A DNA stretch of 64,000 nucleotides from Polynucleobacter sp. (GTDB lineage: Bacteria > Pseudomonadota > Gammaproteobacteria > Burkholderiales > Burkholderiaceae): contig JAHEBW010000001.1 in assembly GCA_024642065.1 (NCBI GenBank), forward strand, positions 62,001-126,000. Reading direction: 5' to 3'. Position 1 is the first letter of the stretch. Each line of letters opens with the position of its first letter. Positions 25,562 to 34,467 of this stretch are shown in pieces. The notes under the pieces are model-generated. The model did no database searches. It was not told the DNA's origin and saw nothing but the letters and a program-made list of their open reading frames with translations. Position numbers and translations under genes: made by a program.

Positions 25562-27139
25562 ATGTTAGATAACAATATCAAAACCCAATTAAAAGCTTAC
25601 TTTGAAAAAATTCAAGCTCCAGTTTCATTAACTGCTTCATTGGATCAAGGTGAAAAATCATCTGAAATGCTTACTTTGTTACAAGAGGTAGCAGAGCTTT
25701 CAGACAAAATTACTGTCAATACAGATGGTCAAGCTGTTAATCGCCCAAGCTTCACTGTTGGTGCAACAGGTACTCCAGCTCGTATTAGCTTTGCAGGTTT
25801 GCCAATGGGTCACGAAATGACGTCATTTGTATTAGCCATTTTGCAAAGCGGTGGCTACCCACCGAAGGTTGAACAAGCCATCATCGATACCATCAAGGAG
25901 TTACCTGGCAAGTTACATTTCCAGACTTTTATTTCTTTGTCATGCCACAACTGCCCTGATGTAGTTCAAGCCTTGAACTTGATGGCTGTGCTCAACCCTA
26001 ATATTGAACACGAAATGGTGGATGGCGCACTTTTCCAAGATTTGGTGAATCAACATCAGATCATGGCTGTTCCTACCGTGATCATGAATGGCGCAGTATT
26101 TGGTCAAGGTCGCATGACAGTTGAAGAGATTGTTGCTAAGTTAGACACCAACTCATCTGAAAAAGATGCAGAGAAGTTAAATGCTAAAGATGCATTTGAT
26201 GTCTTGGTCATTGGTGGTGGCCCAGCGGGTGCCTCTGCAGCGATCTACGCTGCCCGCAAAGGTATCGCTACAGGTATCGTTGCTGAGCGCTTTGGTGGTC
26301 AAGTGATGGACACCATGGGCATCGAGAACTTCATTTCTGTTAAAGAAACAGAAGGTCCTAAATTGGTCATGGCTCTTGAGCAACACGTGAAATCTTATGA
26401 AGTTGACGTGATGAATTTGCAACGCGCAAAATCTTTACGCAAAGATGGTCAAGGATTAGCCATTGAATTAGAGAATGGCGCAGTGCTTAAGAGCAAATCT
26501 GTGATTATCAGTACAGGCGCACGCTGGAGAGAAATGAATGTACCAGGCGAGCAAGAATATCGTGGCAAAGGCGTAGCTTACTGCCCTCACTGTGATGGCC
26601 CTTTATTTAAAGGCAAGCGTGTTGCCGTAATTGGTGGCGGCAACTCTGGTGTTGAAGCTGCGATTGATTTGGCAGGCATTGTTAGCCATGTCACTTTGAT
26701 TGAGTTTGATAGTCAATTACGTGCAGATGCTGTTTTGCAAGCCAAGATGAATAGCTTAGCTAATGTGACCGTGATTAAGAGCGCTTTGACCAAAGAAGTA
26801 TTGGGTGAGAATCAAAAAGTAACGGGGTTGCGTTATGAAGATCGCTCAACTGGTCAGATCAACACCTTAGAACTTGAGGGTATCTTTGTGCAAATTGGTT
26901 TATTGCCTAATACAGATTGGTTAAAAGGCACGATCGATCTTAGCCCTCGCGGTGAGATTATCGTGGATGCCAAAGGTGAAACTTCAATGCCTGGCGTTTT
27001 TGCTGCAGGAGACTGTACAACTGTCCCTTACAAGCAAATCATTATTGCCATGGGTGAAGGTGCTAAAGCCTCTTTAGGTGCTTTTGACTATTTGATTCGA
27101 TCATCTGTACCAGAAGCTGATGTGGCAATAGCTGCCTAA
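25562..27139 (+). CDS. ahpF: Alkyl hydroperoxide reductase subunit F (AhpF)
   Basis: A 525-residue flavoprotein. The N-terminal double thioredoxin-like domain carries the active pair in [16 protein letters not shown]. It is followed by an FAD site ([22 protein letters not shown]), the redox-active [31 protein letters not shown] (CxxC next to the NADH site) and the C-terminal FAD block [23 protein letters not shown]. It transfers electrons from NADH to AhpC. AAGGAACGACC precedes the ATG. Confidence 0.95.
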   Translation: MLDNNIKTQLKAYFEKIQAPVSLTASLDQGEKSSEMLTLLQEVAELSDKITVNTDGQAVNRPSFTVGATGTPARISFAGLPMGHEMTSFVLAILQSGGYPPKVEQAIIDTIKELPGKLHFQTFISLSCHNCPDVVQALNLMAVLNPNIEHEMVDGALFQDLVNQHQIMAVPTVIMNGAVFGQGRMTVEEIVAKLDTNSSEKDAEKLNAKDAFDVLVIGGGPAGASAAIYAARKGIATGIVAERFGGQVMDTMGIENFISVKETEGPKLVMALEQHVKSYEVDVMNLQRAKSLRKDGQGLAIELENGAVLKSKSVIISTGARWREMNVPGEQEYRGKGVAYCPHCDGPLFKGKRVAVIGGGNSGVEAAIDLAGIVSHVTLIEFDSQLRADAVLQAKMNSLANVTVIKSALTKEVLGENQKVTGLRYEDRSTGQINTLELEGIFVQIGLLPNTDWLKGTIDLSPRGEIIVDAKGETSMPGVFAAGDCTTVPYKQIIIAMGEGAKASLGAFDYLIRSSVPEADVAIAA

Positions 27140-27154
27140 TCTAGCACTTAGTTT

Positions 27155-27194
27155 AAAAAGCTCCTAATACCTTTGAGGCATTAGGAGCTTTTTT
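27155..27194. terminator. Bidirectional terminator between ahpF and oxyR
   Basis: AAAAAGCTCCTAAT / ATTAGGAGCTTTTTT hairpin between convergent genes, with A and T runs on both sides. Confidence 0.9.
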
Positions 27195-27208
27195 ATGAGC
27201 TGAGTTTT

Positions 27209-28156
27209 TTATTTTGTCTTAAAAGATTTTTTACGACTAACGGTACTTTTGTGAGATTGATGGTATTGCTCAGCAATGATGTTGGCAACTGCCATAAACT
27301 CATCAATCCGCGCAGTGGTTTGACGTGCTACTAATGCAATGCCACGTTTAGGTGCCGGAGCAGAAAGCGGCCTAGCCATGAGACTGGTGTTATTAAGAAT
27401 ACCGCCTTTGATCGCCATTTCTGGTAACAATGCAACACCCAAGCCAGCTTCTACCATTTGCACCAAAGTCAGTAAGCTAGTTGCTTCTATACCGTAAGGG
27501 CTGGCAGTTTCTTTTTGACGGCAAGCTCTTAAGCTATGTTCACGCAAACAGTGGCCCTCCTCTAACAACAATAGTCTGTCAGTCATCGATGCAGAAACTT
27601 TAACTTCTGGCGCTTTTAAAGCGGGCTCATCCGCATGAGCCGTTAACCAGAATTCGTCACCATACAGTTCTTTAACTAATAAACCCTCGGTGTCATAAGG
27701 CAAAGCAATTAAAGCAAAATCAAGCTGATGATCGACCACTCTTTTTAGTAGGTTGGCGGTCAAGTCTTCGCGCAGTGTTATTTTTAGATCTGGATAATTT
27801 TGTCGAATATTAGGCAAGACCTGCGGTAATACAAATGGTGCAATAGTCGGAATGACACCTAACTTAATCGTACCCGTCATCGAGTGGCCAGTGTTGTGGG
27901 TGTAGTCAACGAGGTCTTCTGCTCCAGCCAATAATTTAATCGCACGAGCTACCACCTCTTCACCAAGAGGAGTAACGGATACGTTTTGACGATCCCTCTC
28001 AATGAGATGAGCGCCCATGGTTTGCTCGAGCTCTTTCAATCCTGTACTCAGAGTGGATTGACTAACGAAACAGGATTCTGCAGCCTTAGTGAAGTTCAAG
28101 TATTGCGCAACAGCCACTAAATACTTCAGCTGTCTCAATGATGGCAACGCTGACAT
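27209..28156 (-). CDS. oxyR: LysR-family regulator, OxyR
   Basis: A 315-residue LysR regulator. The N-terminal helix-turn-helix is LRQLKYLVAVAQYLNFTKAAESCFVSQSTLSTGLKELEQTMGAHLIER. In the effector domain the redox cysteines of OxyR are visible in LLLLEEGHCLREHSLRACRQ (spacing C-x8-C). It senses peroxide by disulfide formation and activates genes such as ahpCF, its convergent neighbours. Two palindromes in front of its start suggest autoregulation. Confidence 0.88.
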   Translation of the reverse strand: MSALPSLRQLKYLVAVAQYLNFTKAAESCFVSQSTLSTGLKELEQTMGAHLIERDRQNVSVTPLGEEVVARAIKLLAGAEDLVDYTHNTGHSMTGTIKLGVIPTIAPFVLPQVLPNIRQNYPDLKITLREDLTANLLKRVVDHQLDFALIALPYDTEGLLVKELYGDEFWLTAHADEPALKAPEVKVSASMTDRLLLLEEGHCLREHSLRACRQKETASPYGIEATSLLTLVQMVEAGLGVALLPEMAIKGGILNNTSLMARPLSAPAPKRGIALVARQTTARIDEFMAVANIIAEQYHQSHKSTVSRKKSFKTK

Positions 28157-28183
28157 AAATACCTTCCGCTATGGATGAATAGG

Positions 28184-28231
28184 TATCAATCGTATTGATT
28201 GATAAATCAGATCAATTATATGAAATTGATC
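28184..28231. promoter_or_regulatory. Two palindromes upstream of oxyR
   Basis: TATCAATC/GATTGATA (28184-28204, 5-base spacer) contains a T-N11-A LysR motif. GATCAATT/AATTGATC (28210-28231, 6-base spacer) follows, with centres about 26 bases apart. Together they look like a two-site LysR-type operator in front of the oxyR start. Binding is not proven. Confidence 0.55.
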
Positions 28232-28267
28232 GATTTTTGTGTTTTTAATTTAATTAGCTTCTACTAG

Positions 28268-29554
28268 CTAATAAGCAATTGGCAGCTGATTCCACTGGGT
28301 GGTGTAGTTCGGTGATTTATTGCCTGAGCGCATGGCCCAATTTTGCTTGGTGCCAGTTGCCGCTGATTTAACAAGCGTGCTGCCATAACGAGTATTAATA
28401 GCATCAATGGTCTTCATGAGTTCAGCAGATTTCCCTTTTGCTTCCATATCTTCAAATAGTGACTGTTGAACTACTGGCTTATCGGTTAGCAAATTTAAAA
28501 TGACTCCTGCCTTCTTATATCTAAATCCTGCTTTAAATATTTTCCTGAGGCCCTTCATAGCTGCTTCAGTTAGCTCTAATGAGTTATCCGTTGGATCAGC
28601 CAATGGCACAACAATACTTTGAGCATATTGATTTTCGTATCTCATGAAAGGATTGGTTTGAATGAATACCGTCATAGCTCCAGTAACAGAATGCTGCTCT
28701 CTTAATTTTTCAGCAGCTCTTGCTGTGTGAGTCGCTACCGATTCAGATAATTCATTAAACGTAGTAACTAATTTTCCAAAACTACGAGAAGCAATAATTT
28801 GCTGTTTAGGTGGCGCCACTTCTTCTAGCTTTAAACAAGAAACCCCTCTAAGCTCATAACAAATACGCTCCATCACAACACCGAATTGCAATCGTATTGT
28901 TTGAGGAGATATTTGCATCAGGTCAAATATGCTTTTAATACCCATGGCTTCTAGGCGCTTAGCAATCTGACGGCCTATACCCCAAACTTCTCCGACAGAA
29001 ATTTCGCTCATCCATTGATGAATCTCTTTTTTGGGCATGGTGCTGATATCGCACACCCCCAAGAACTGCTGATTTTTTTTAGCCAAGTGATTCGCTAATT
29101 TGGCTAATGTCTTAGTTGGGGCAATCCCAACGCAAACAGGTAAACCAGTCCAATCTTTGACTCGCTCTTTAACTGTACTTCCCAAATGAGTCGGCGTTTC
29201 ATAATGCTTCAGAACAGAATCTATTCTTAAGAAACTCTCATCAATACTGTAGACCTCTAGATTGGGCGTGAATTGTCTTAAGACCTCAACCACCCTATTG
29301 CTCATATCACCATAGAGTGTGTAGTTAGATGAGTAGGCTTCAATGCCATGCTTTCTGGCCAAGTCTTTCATCTGGAACCAAGGAGTTCCCATCTTGACAC
29401 CCAAAGCTTTGACTTCTGCACTGCGAGCCACAGCACAACCATCGTTATTAGAAAGAACCACCATGGGCACATTCTCTAATTTCGGAGCAAAGACTCTTTC
29501 ACAAGAAACATAAAAGTTATTAACATCGACTAAAGCAAATAATGCGGATGACAT
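28268..29554 (-). CDS. umuC: DNA polymerase V subunit UmuC (Y-family)
   Basis: A 428-residue Y-family polymerase. It opens [26 protein letters not shown] with the first catalytic aspartate; the catalytic pair is [11 protein letters not shown]. Helix-hairpin-helix residues [15 protein letters not shown] lie near 205. The length is right for UmuC/ImpB/SamB. It is translated 2 bases after umuD and carries out error-prone translesion synthesis with UmuD' and RecA. Confidence 0.94.
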   Translation of the reverse strand: MSSALFALVDVNNFYVSCERVFAPKLENVPMVVLSNNDGCAVARSAEVKALGVKMGTPWFQMKDLARKHGIEAYSSNYTLYGDMSNRVVEVLRQFTPNLEVYSIDESFLRIDSVLKHYETPTHLGSTVKERVKDWTGLPVCVGIAPTKTLAKLANHLAKKNQQFLGVCDISTMPKKEIHQWMSEISVGEVWGIGRQIAKRLEAMGIKSIFDLMQISPQTIRLQFGVVMERICYELRGVSCLKLEEVAPPKQQIIASRSFGKLVTTFNELSESVATHTARAAEKLREQHSVTGAMTVFIQTNPFMRYENQYAQSIVVPLADPTDNSLELTEAAMKGLRKIFKAGFRYKKAGVILNLLTDKPVVQQSLFEDMEAKGKSAELMKTIDAINTRYGSTLVKSAATGTKQNWAMRSGNKSPNYTTQWNQLPIAY

Positions 29555-29556
29555 GA

Positions 29557-30042
29557 TTAGCTCCTACTTGAATGGCTAGCGTAGCGACGCACAACCCCGA
29601 CCACAACACCCCAGATTTGTAGTTCATGGCCTTCACTGAAAGTAATGGCTTGATACTCAGGATTTTCAGGGCGCAGTTCAATGCGCCCTTTGTATTTGTA
29701 GAGCCTTTTGATGGTGTACTCACCGTCAACAACGGCCACAACAATATCCTTATGTTTGGCTTTTAAGGCTTTATCAACTACCACCTTATCGCCATCGTGG
29801 ATGCCAGCCACAATCATTGATTCACCTCTCACAGTAAACATGAAAGTGGCTGGCTTATTCTGTACTAAGTAGTTATTGATATCTAAGCCATCTTCAACAT
29901 AATCCCCGGCAGGACTAGGAAATCCAGCAGAAATTCGATGAGATAAGAACCTCACTTCACAAGCAGCAAAATCCTTTGCCAAGGCTTGTGGCTCTTGATG
30001 AAGGGTCACAGAATGACTGGAAGTTGAAATAAGCTGATTCAT
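29557..30042 (-). CDS. umuD: UmuD self-cleaving SOS mutagenesis protein
   Basis: A 161-residue S24-family protein. The cleavage site is A39-G40 in [15 protein letters not shown] (E. coli has Cys-Gly). Catalytic S75 ([14 protein letters not shown]) and K112 (EYTIKRL) are at the same distances from the cleavage site as in E. coli UmuD. RecA-stimulated cleavage gives the mutagenically active UmuD'. The LexA box ends only 4 bases before the start codon and no Shine-Dalgarno is seen, so initiation must be unusual or the mRNA leader extremely short. Confidence 0.93.
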   Translation of the reverse strand: MNQLISTSSHSVTLHQEPQALAKDFAACEVRFLSHRISAGFPSPAGDYVEDGLDINNYLVQNKPATFMFTVRGESMIVAGIHDGDKVVVDKALKAKHKDIVVAVVDGEYTIKRLYKYKGRIELRPENPEYQAITFSEGHELQIWGVVVGVVRRYASHSSRS

Positions 30043-30046
30043 ATAA

Positions 30047-30066
30047 TACTGTATATTTATACAGTA
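30047..30066. promoter_or_regulatory. LexA (SOS) box
   Basis: TACTGTATATTTATACAGTA is a near-perfect match to the proteobacterial LexA consensus TACTGTATATATATACAGTA. It lies directly before umuD and 59 bases before the divergent HNH gene. Confidence 0.95.
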
Positions 30067-30125
30067 TACATAGATTCTGTCAAGTTCAGCAAATTTGTCG
30101 TTGCACTATTAAGATATGACTCATC

Positions 30126-30470
30126 ATGTTGGGAAAAATTCGTCAAAAACAAATAGCCAATCAGTTCAAAGAGCTCACTTCCCCAAAGGAAGTGATCTGC
30201 CCTATTTGTGATCGCCCAATTCCAGACTCGCAAAAAGATGCTCATCACTTCATCCCCAAATCCAAGGGCGGGAAGACAACCGAGTATTTGCATCGTATTT
30301 GCCATCGGCAAATACATGCTTTATTTACAGAAACTCAGCTAGCGAAGGAATTAAATACGGCAGAAGCCGTTAAGGAGCGAGCAGAGATGAAGAAATTTAT
30401 TGATTGGGTTCAATCTAAACCCATTCATTTTTATGAAAGAACCTCAAAGAGCAATCAGCTCAGAAGCTAG
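30126..30470 (+). CDS. HNH endonuclease family protein
   Basis: A 114-residue protein with an HNH fold: zinc-type cysteines in VICPICDRPIP, then DAHHFIPKSKGGKTTEYLHRICHRQIHALF with the HH catalytic pair and the distal histidines. After this comes a charged helical tail. It is a small stand-alone HNH protein; the target is unknown. It diverges from umuDC, and its promoter region contains the LexA box, so SOS induction is possible but not shown. No strong ribosome binding site is seen before ATG 30126. Confidence 0.75.
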   Translation: MLGKIRQKQIANQFKELTSPKEVICPICDRPIPDSQKDAHHFIPKSKGGKTTEYLHRICHRQIHALFTETQLAKELNTAEAVKERAEMKKFIDWVQSKPIHFYERTSKSNQLRS

Positions 30471-30533
30471 CAAATATCAAAGCATAGTGAGTTCATAAGA
30501 ACATCCTAAACAATGTTACATTTGTGAATAACT

Positions 30534-31673
30534 ATGGTCATTAAGAAGATATTTTTACTTCTCTGCTTATTTATTTCTCAGAACGCATACTCTGAGGGAT
30601 TGGTGTTCGAGTGCGATGAAAAAAGTCTTCAATCAATCGACTCAAAGCTGAATCAATACTTTTCAAAACTAGATATTCAACATCAACTGTATGAAAAGAA
30701 GATTGCTCCGCATAGACTGCAATTTCATCTAAAAAAGAATTATCCAGATACAAGCACTCTTTATCTTCGCTGGAATCCTGAATTAAAAATTCAAGACGAG
30801 GTTTTATCTTTACCTTCTGCAAATGGACAAAAAGAAATAACAACTGTCTCTAAGAAAGAAATAGTTTTAGCGCTCATGCAATCAGGAAGACGAACCGTCT
30901 TTTCTGGTAAATCCTGTCAATTTGAAGCTTTTGAAGATCATATTCAGGTCCGCCAGATGATTGTTGCATGGGCAGAACATTTACATTGGAAGTTTCCTGA
31001 TGGAGATAGTGCCAAGTGGAATGAAGCTTACTGGAAAGATGGCACATTAAAGCCTGGAAAACCGATCCTAGAGGCTATGACTGATTTTTTCATTAATCCA
31101 AATGCATGCTCAGTCGGCTGCTATACAGCCACAAAAATTGTGGTGATCCAAGGCATTATTGATTATTACCAAAGAGTTAAAAAAGATGTTGAAAAAGCTA
31201 ACCATATTAAAAAATTACTTCGAAGTGATGGTGAAGTTTTAGTGAACATTGAATCAGAATCAATGTGGCAATTTTTAAAAAAAGATAAAACACCTATGCC
31301 ATCCAATGATGGCAAATTATTAAAAGTTCAGAAAGGAGTTGCTCCCCTGAATTTCATTCCTGGTGACTGGGTTTACTTTATTAATACAGATGATAAAAGT
31401 TCCAACACACCGGGATATGAAGGCTCTAATGCCATTTATATGGGGCGAGCTAAATTTGACGATTTCTATAATGACAATGGCCATCATTATTTTTATCATG
31501 AAAAATTAAATGAAGTCTATAACTGGCGTCTTGGTGTTTTTAGTCGCTCACGAGACTATGACAAGCTACAGCCACTTTCAGCTGAACTGCTGCACTCTTT
31601 AGGCTTACCACCCCATCAAGGCGGCATCATTCCAGATAGTCGATCAGTGCCAAAATATTTTGGATTTGAGTGA
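30534..31673 (+). CDS. Secreted protein resembling Bacillus Tgl transglutaminase
   Basis: A 379-residue protein with signal peptide VIKKIFLLLCLFISQNAYS. The C-terminal 230 residues resemble the Bacillus spore transglutaminase Tgl in order: WNEAYW (Tgl CNPRYW), AMTDFFINPNACSVGCYTATKIVV (Tgl DIFxNGxxYxFECATAxVI, catalytic Cys), PGDWVYFINTDDKSSNTPGYEGSNAIYMG (Tgl GDxxYFKNPDVNPxTPEWQGENVI.LG) and a downstream histidine region (GHHYFYHEKL). Cys196 is the candidate nucleophile. The comparison is from memory, without an alignment program. If correct, it would crosslink proteins or act on amides in the periplasm or outside. The N-terminal 150 residues are unrecognised. It stands alone; no operon partner is seen. 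Confidence 0.6.
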   Translation: MVIKKIFLLLCLFISQNAYSEGLVFECDEKSLQSIDSKLNQYFSKLDIQHQLYEKKIAPHRLQFHLKKNYPDTSTLYLRWNPELKIQDEVLSLPSANGQKEITTVSKKEIVLALMQSGRRTVFSGKSCQFEAFEDHIQVRQMIVAWAEHLHWKFPDGDSAKWNEAYWKDGTLKPGKPILEAMTDFFINPNACSVGCYTATKIVVIQGIIDYYQRVKKDVEKANHIKKLLRSDGEVLVNIESESMWQFLKKDKTPMPSNDGKLLKVQKGVAPLNFIPGDWVYFINTDDKSSNTPGYEGSNAIYMGRAKFDDFYNDNGHHYFYHEKLNEVYNWRLGVFSRSRDYDKLQPLSAELLHSLGLPPHQGGIIPDSRSVPKYFGFE

Positions 31674-31940
31674 TCAAACCAGATCAGTTATTGAATTCAG
31701 GAGCTGGACACGTCAGATGACGTTAAAAACTTAATTAATCCAATAAGTCATACCAAATAAGCTTTCAATCCATAGTGGAATATTCAGCTAAGACTGAATT
31801 GAGCCCTGCAACTAGGGTGATTAGAGCTCTTTTCATAGGGCCAATAGCCATATAGGAACATTCCACACGTAAACCCTAATATGGGATTTTTAGCTTCAGT
31901 AGCAGAATTGACCAACAATAATTAAAGAGGAGTCAATTCA

Positions 31941-32729
31941 ATGAATAACCAGAAGCGTAACACCATCAAATTAGGCATTGCTGCTTTAGCAGTTGGCGCC
32001 ATTGCTTCGCCAGAAGCAGAAGCTGCTGCCGCTAAAACACCTTTTAAAGTTGCACAAACTTATATCCCTATTGCGAACAGCAAAGAAGTCTTCCCTGTTC
32101 GAAGAATTTATTGCATTGGCAGAAACTATGCTGCCCATGCAAGAGAAATGGGATCTGACCCAACTCGTGAACCACCATTTTTCTTTCAAAAACCAACTGA
32201 TGCCATACAGTATGTTGCACCAGGAACAGTTGGCGATCACGCCTACCCTTCATTAACAAAGAACTATCACTATGAAGTTGAACTAGTGGCAGTTCTGAAG
32301 TCTGGCGGCAAAGATATTCCTATTGAAAAAGCTTTAGATCATGTATTCGGCTACGCATTAGGTCTAGACATGACACGTCGCGACCTTCAGCGCTTCATGG
32401 GTGACCAAAAGAAACCTTGGGAAATCGGTAAGTCATTTGATCGCTCTGCGCCAATTGGTCCTATTCATACGGTTAAACAATTAGGCGGTCACTTAGGTAA
32501 AGAAAATATTTCTTTGGCAGTGAATGGTCAAATTAAACAAAATGCCACCTTGTCACACATGATTTGGTCAGTCGCTGAACAGATCTCTAAGTTATCAGAA
32601 GCGAATGAACTTTTCCCTGGCGACATTATTTACTCTGGAACTCCAGAGAATGTTGGCCCAGTAGTTAAAGGAGATGTGATCTCTTGCAAGCTTGATAGGC
32701 TGCCTGATTTATCAATCAAGATCATATGA
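31941..32729 (+). CDS. Fumarylacetoacetate hydrolase family protein with signal peptide
   Basis: A 262-residue protein. Residues about 50-260 are an FAH domain: RRIYCIGRNYAAHAREMG, EPPFFFQKPTDAI, the metal-ligand region YHYEVELVAVLKSGG, GYALGLDMTRRDLQ and DIIYSGTPENVGPV. The family hydrolyses C-C bonds in acylpyruvates and similar compounds, normally in the cytoplasm. Here the first 33 residues (KLGIAALAVGAIASPEAEAAAA) look like an export signal, which is unusual. A strong AAAGAGGAG site precedes the ATG by 8 bases. It overlaps the next gene in ATGA and heads a five-gene operon. The substrate is unknown. Confidence 0.82.
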   Translation: MNNQKRNTIKLGIAALAVGAIASPEAEAAAAKTPFKVAQTYIPIANSKEVFPVRRIYCIGRNYAAHAREMGSDPTREPPFFFQKPTDAIQYVAPGTVGDHAYPSLTKNYHYEVELVAVLKSGGKDIPIEKALDHVFGYALGLDMTRRDLQRFMGDQKKPWEIGKSFDRSAPIGPIHTVKQLGGHLGKENISLAVNGQIKQNATLSHMIWSVAEQISKLSEANELFPGDIIYSGTPENVGPVVKGDVISCKLDRLPDLSIKII

Positions 32730-33478
32730 TGCGCCGACCAGTTAGCATGTCACTCGCCTGGGTGACATGCTTTTTTATGTTCATGTCCACGGCCATCAAG
32801 GCTGAGGAAATTCTGTATGCGGCCGCTGGGGTCAAACTACCTTTAATTGAGTTAGCTCAATTGTATGAAAAACAAAAAGGCACGAAAGTGTCCTTAGACT
32901 TTGATACAGCAGGCGCTGCTGAGAAAATGTTCTTAGAAAACCCTCAAGCAACCATACTCATAACAACTTTAGATCGCATCCAAAAAAATGTTGCTCCCAA
33001 AAATCAAGGGCAAGTTATTCCTTTGGCAGATACAGTCGCAGGCATTGCAGTTTCTACCGCCAGCAAACCAAGCCTTAAGAATGCACAGGATTTAAAGCAG
33101 GCTTTACTTCAAGTCAATAGCATTGCATTTTCTGATCCATCAAGAGGTGCCACAGTTGGCACACATTTTTTAAAAGTCATTCGCGAACTTGGCATCGAAA
33201 AAGAAGTGATGCAAAAAGCAACCCTAGCAAGAGATGGGGTTGAAACAATGAAATTGGTTCAATCAAAAAAGGTTGAATTAGGTATCACTCAAATTAGTGA
33301 AATTGTCCAAGCTGACGCCTCATTATTGCTGGGCGCCTTTCCTGACCCCTATGATTTATCGACCAGATATGCCTTGTGGTTTAAAGACAATAAGGAAACA
33401 GTTCAGTTTGTTCAATTCTTAAAAACCAAAGATGCTCAAGCCATTTATCAGAAGCATGGCTTAAGACCTCATCAATAA
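32726..33478 (+). CDS. ModA-like periplasmic substrate-binding protein
   Basis: A 250-residue binding protein with signal peptide SMSLAWVTCFFMFMSTAIKA. ILYAAAGVKLPLIELAQLYEKQKGTKVSLDFDTAGAAEKMF has the fold start of molybdate/sulfate-type binding proteins (PBP class II), though the usual SGxL start is altered. No modB or modC gene is adjacent; instead it lies between an FAH hydrolase and a Bug-type protein. So the ligand is more likely an organic acid than molybdate. That is inference. Confidence 0.72.
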   Translation: MMRRPVSMSLAWVTCFFMFMSTAIKAEEILYAAAGVKLPLIELAQLYEKQKGTKVSLDFDTAGAAEKMFLENPQATILITTLDRIQKNVAPKNQGQVIPLADTVAGIAVSTASKPSLKNAQDLKQALLQVNSIAFSDPSRGATVGTHFLKVIRELGIEKEVMQKATLARDGVETMKLVQSKKVELGITQISEIVQADASLLLGAFPDPYDLSTRYALWFKDNKETVQFVQFLKTKDAQAIYQKHGLRPHQ

Positions 33479-33493
33479 TCTTCTAGGATCTGT

Positions 33494-34465
33494 ATGTTAA
33501 AAAATATCAAAGGATTACTCCTTCTCTCTTGTTTGTTTATAAGTCTCTCCACCTCTGTTAACGCTCAAAGCATTGCCAATGGCAAACCTATCCGCATCAT
33601 CGTTGGCGTTACCACTGGAGGCACCACAGATAATCTTGCGAGATACATCGCTAATGAATTATCAAAAGAGCTCAAGCAAAGTGTCTTCGTTGAAAACAAA
33701 CCAGGTGCTGGCGGCAATATCGCTGCACAATTTGTAGCTAAAGCACCATCTGATGGATTGACACTACTGTTCGTTAATACAAGCCATAGCGTTAATGCGG
33801 GACTCTATGGAGATCAAGCTGGATATGATCCAGTTAAAGATTTCACACCTATTACACTTTTATCAACTGGACCTGCTGTATTGGTTGCTAATCCAAGCTT
33901 TCCAGCCAATAACGTGAAAGAATTAATTGCACTAGCCAAGGCAAAGCCTGGCAAATTAAATTTTGCAATTGGTGGCGTGGGAACATCCCTTCACATGGCA
34001 GGTGAGTTATTTAAACATTCAGCCCAAGTTGATATTACAAATATTCCATATAAAGGTAGCTCACCTGCACTCACCGATGTCATGGCTGGTCAAGTTGAAC
34101 TGATGTTTGCGGCTGTTATTAATGCTGTACCGCAAGTAAAAGCGGGCAAGTTGAAAGCTCTTGGTGTTACAGGTAATCAAAGAATTCCAGCATTACCAGA
34201 TGCACCTCCAATTTCTGAGACTATTCCGGGCTATGAATCAACTGCCTACTTTGGTTTATTAGCCCCAGCTAATCTTCCTAAAGATGTTCTTGAGAAGATA
34301 TCAAAGATTGCTATGAAAGCTTCAGGTCAGAGCGAACTAAAAAATAAGCTTGAGCCAGATGGTTCAAAAACTGTAGGAAGTACTCCTGAAGAATTTAGAA
34401 AGTTTTTGGTACAGGATGTGGATAAATGGAAAAGGGTTGTTAAGGCCACTGGCGCTCAACCTTAA
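33494..34465 (+). CDS. Bug/TctC-family tripartite tricarboxylate transporter binding protein
   Basis: A 323-residue protein with signal peptide ending STSVNA. It has the Bug-family blocks KPIRIIVGVTTGGTTDNLARYIANEL, VFVENKPGAGGNIAAQFVAKAPSDG, NIPYKGSSPALTDVMAGQVELMF and GLLAPANLPKDVLEKI. These bind carboxylates in the periplasm. The membrane partners TctA/TctB are not in the window, as often happens for Bug proteins in this order of bacteria. It lies 2 bases before the LeuC-like gene, suggesting that its ligand feeds the hydro-lyase. Confidence 0.88.
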   Translation: MLKNIKGLLLLSCLFISLSTSVNAQSIANGKPIRIIVGVTTGGTTDNLARYIANELSKELKQSVFVENKPGAGGNIAAQFVAKAPSDGLTLLFVNTSHSVNAGLYGDQAGYDPVKDFTPITLLSTGPAVLVANPSFPANNVKELIALAKAKPGKLNFAIGGVGTSLHMAGELFKHSAQVDITNIPYKGSSPALTDVMAGQVELMFAAVINAVPQVKAGKLKALGVTGNQRIPALPDAPPISETIPGYESTAYFGLLAPANLPKDVLEKISKIAMKASGQSELKNKLEPDGSKTVGSTPEEFRKFLVQDVDKWKRVVKATGAQP

Positions 34466-34467
34466 AT

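Noticed and set aside
31674-31940. Possible gene or RNA in the 267-base gap before the FAH operon
   Set aside because: Short frames lack ribosome binding sites and no stable structure or known RNA motif is apparent; it probably holds only the operon promoter.
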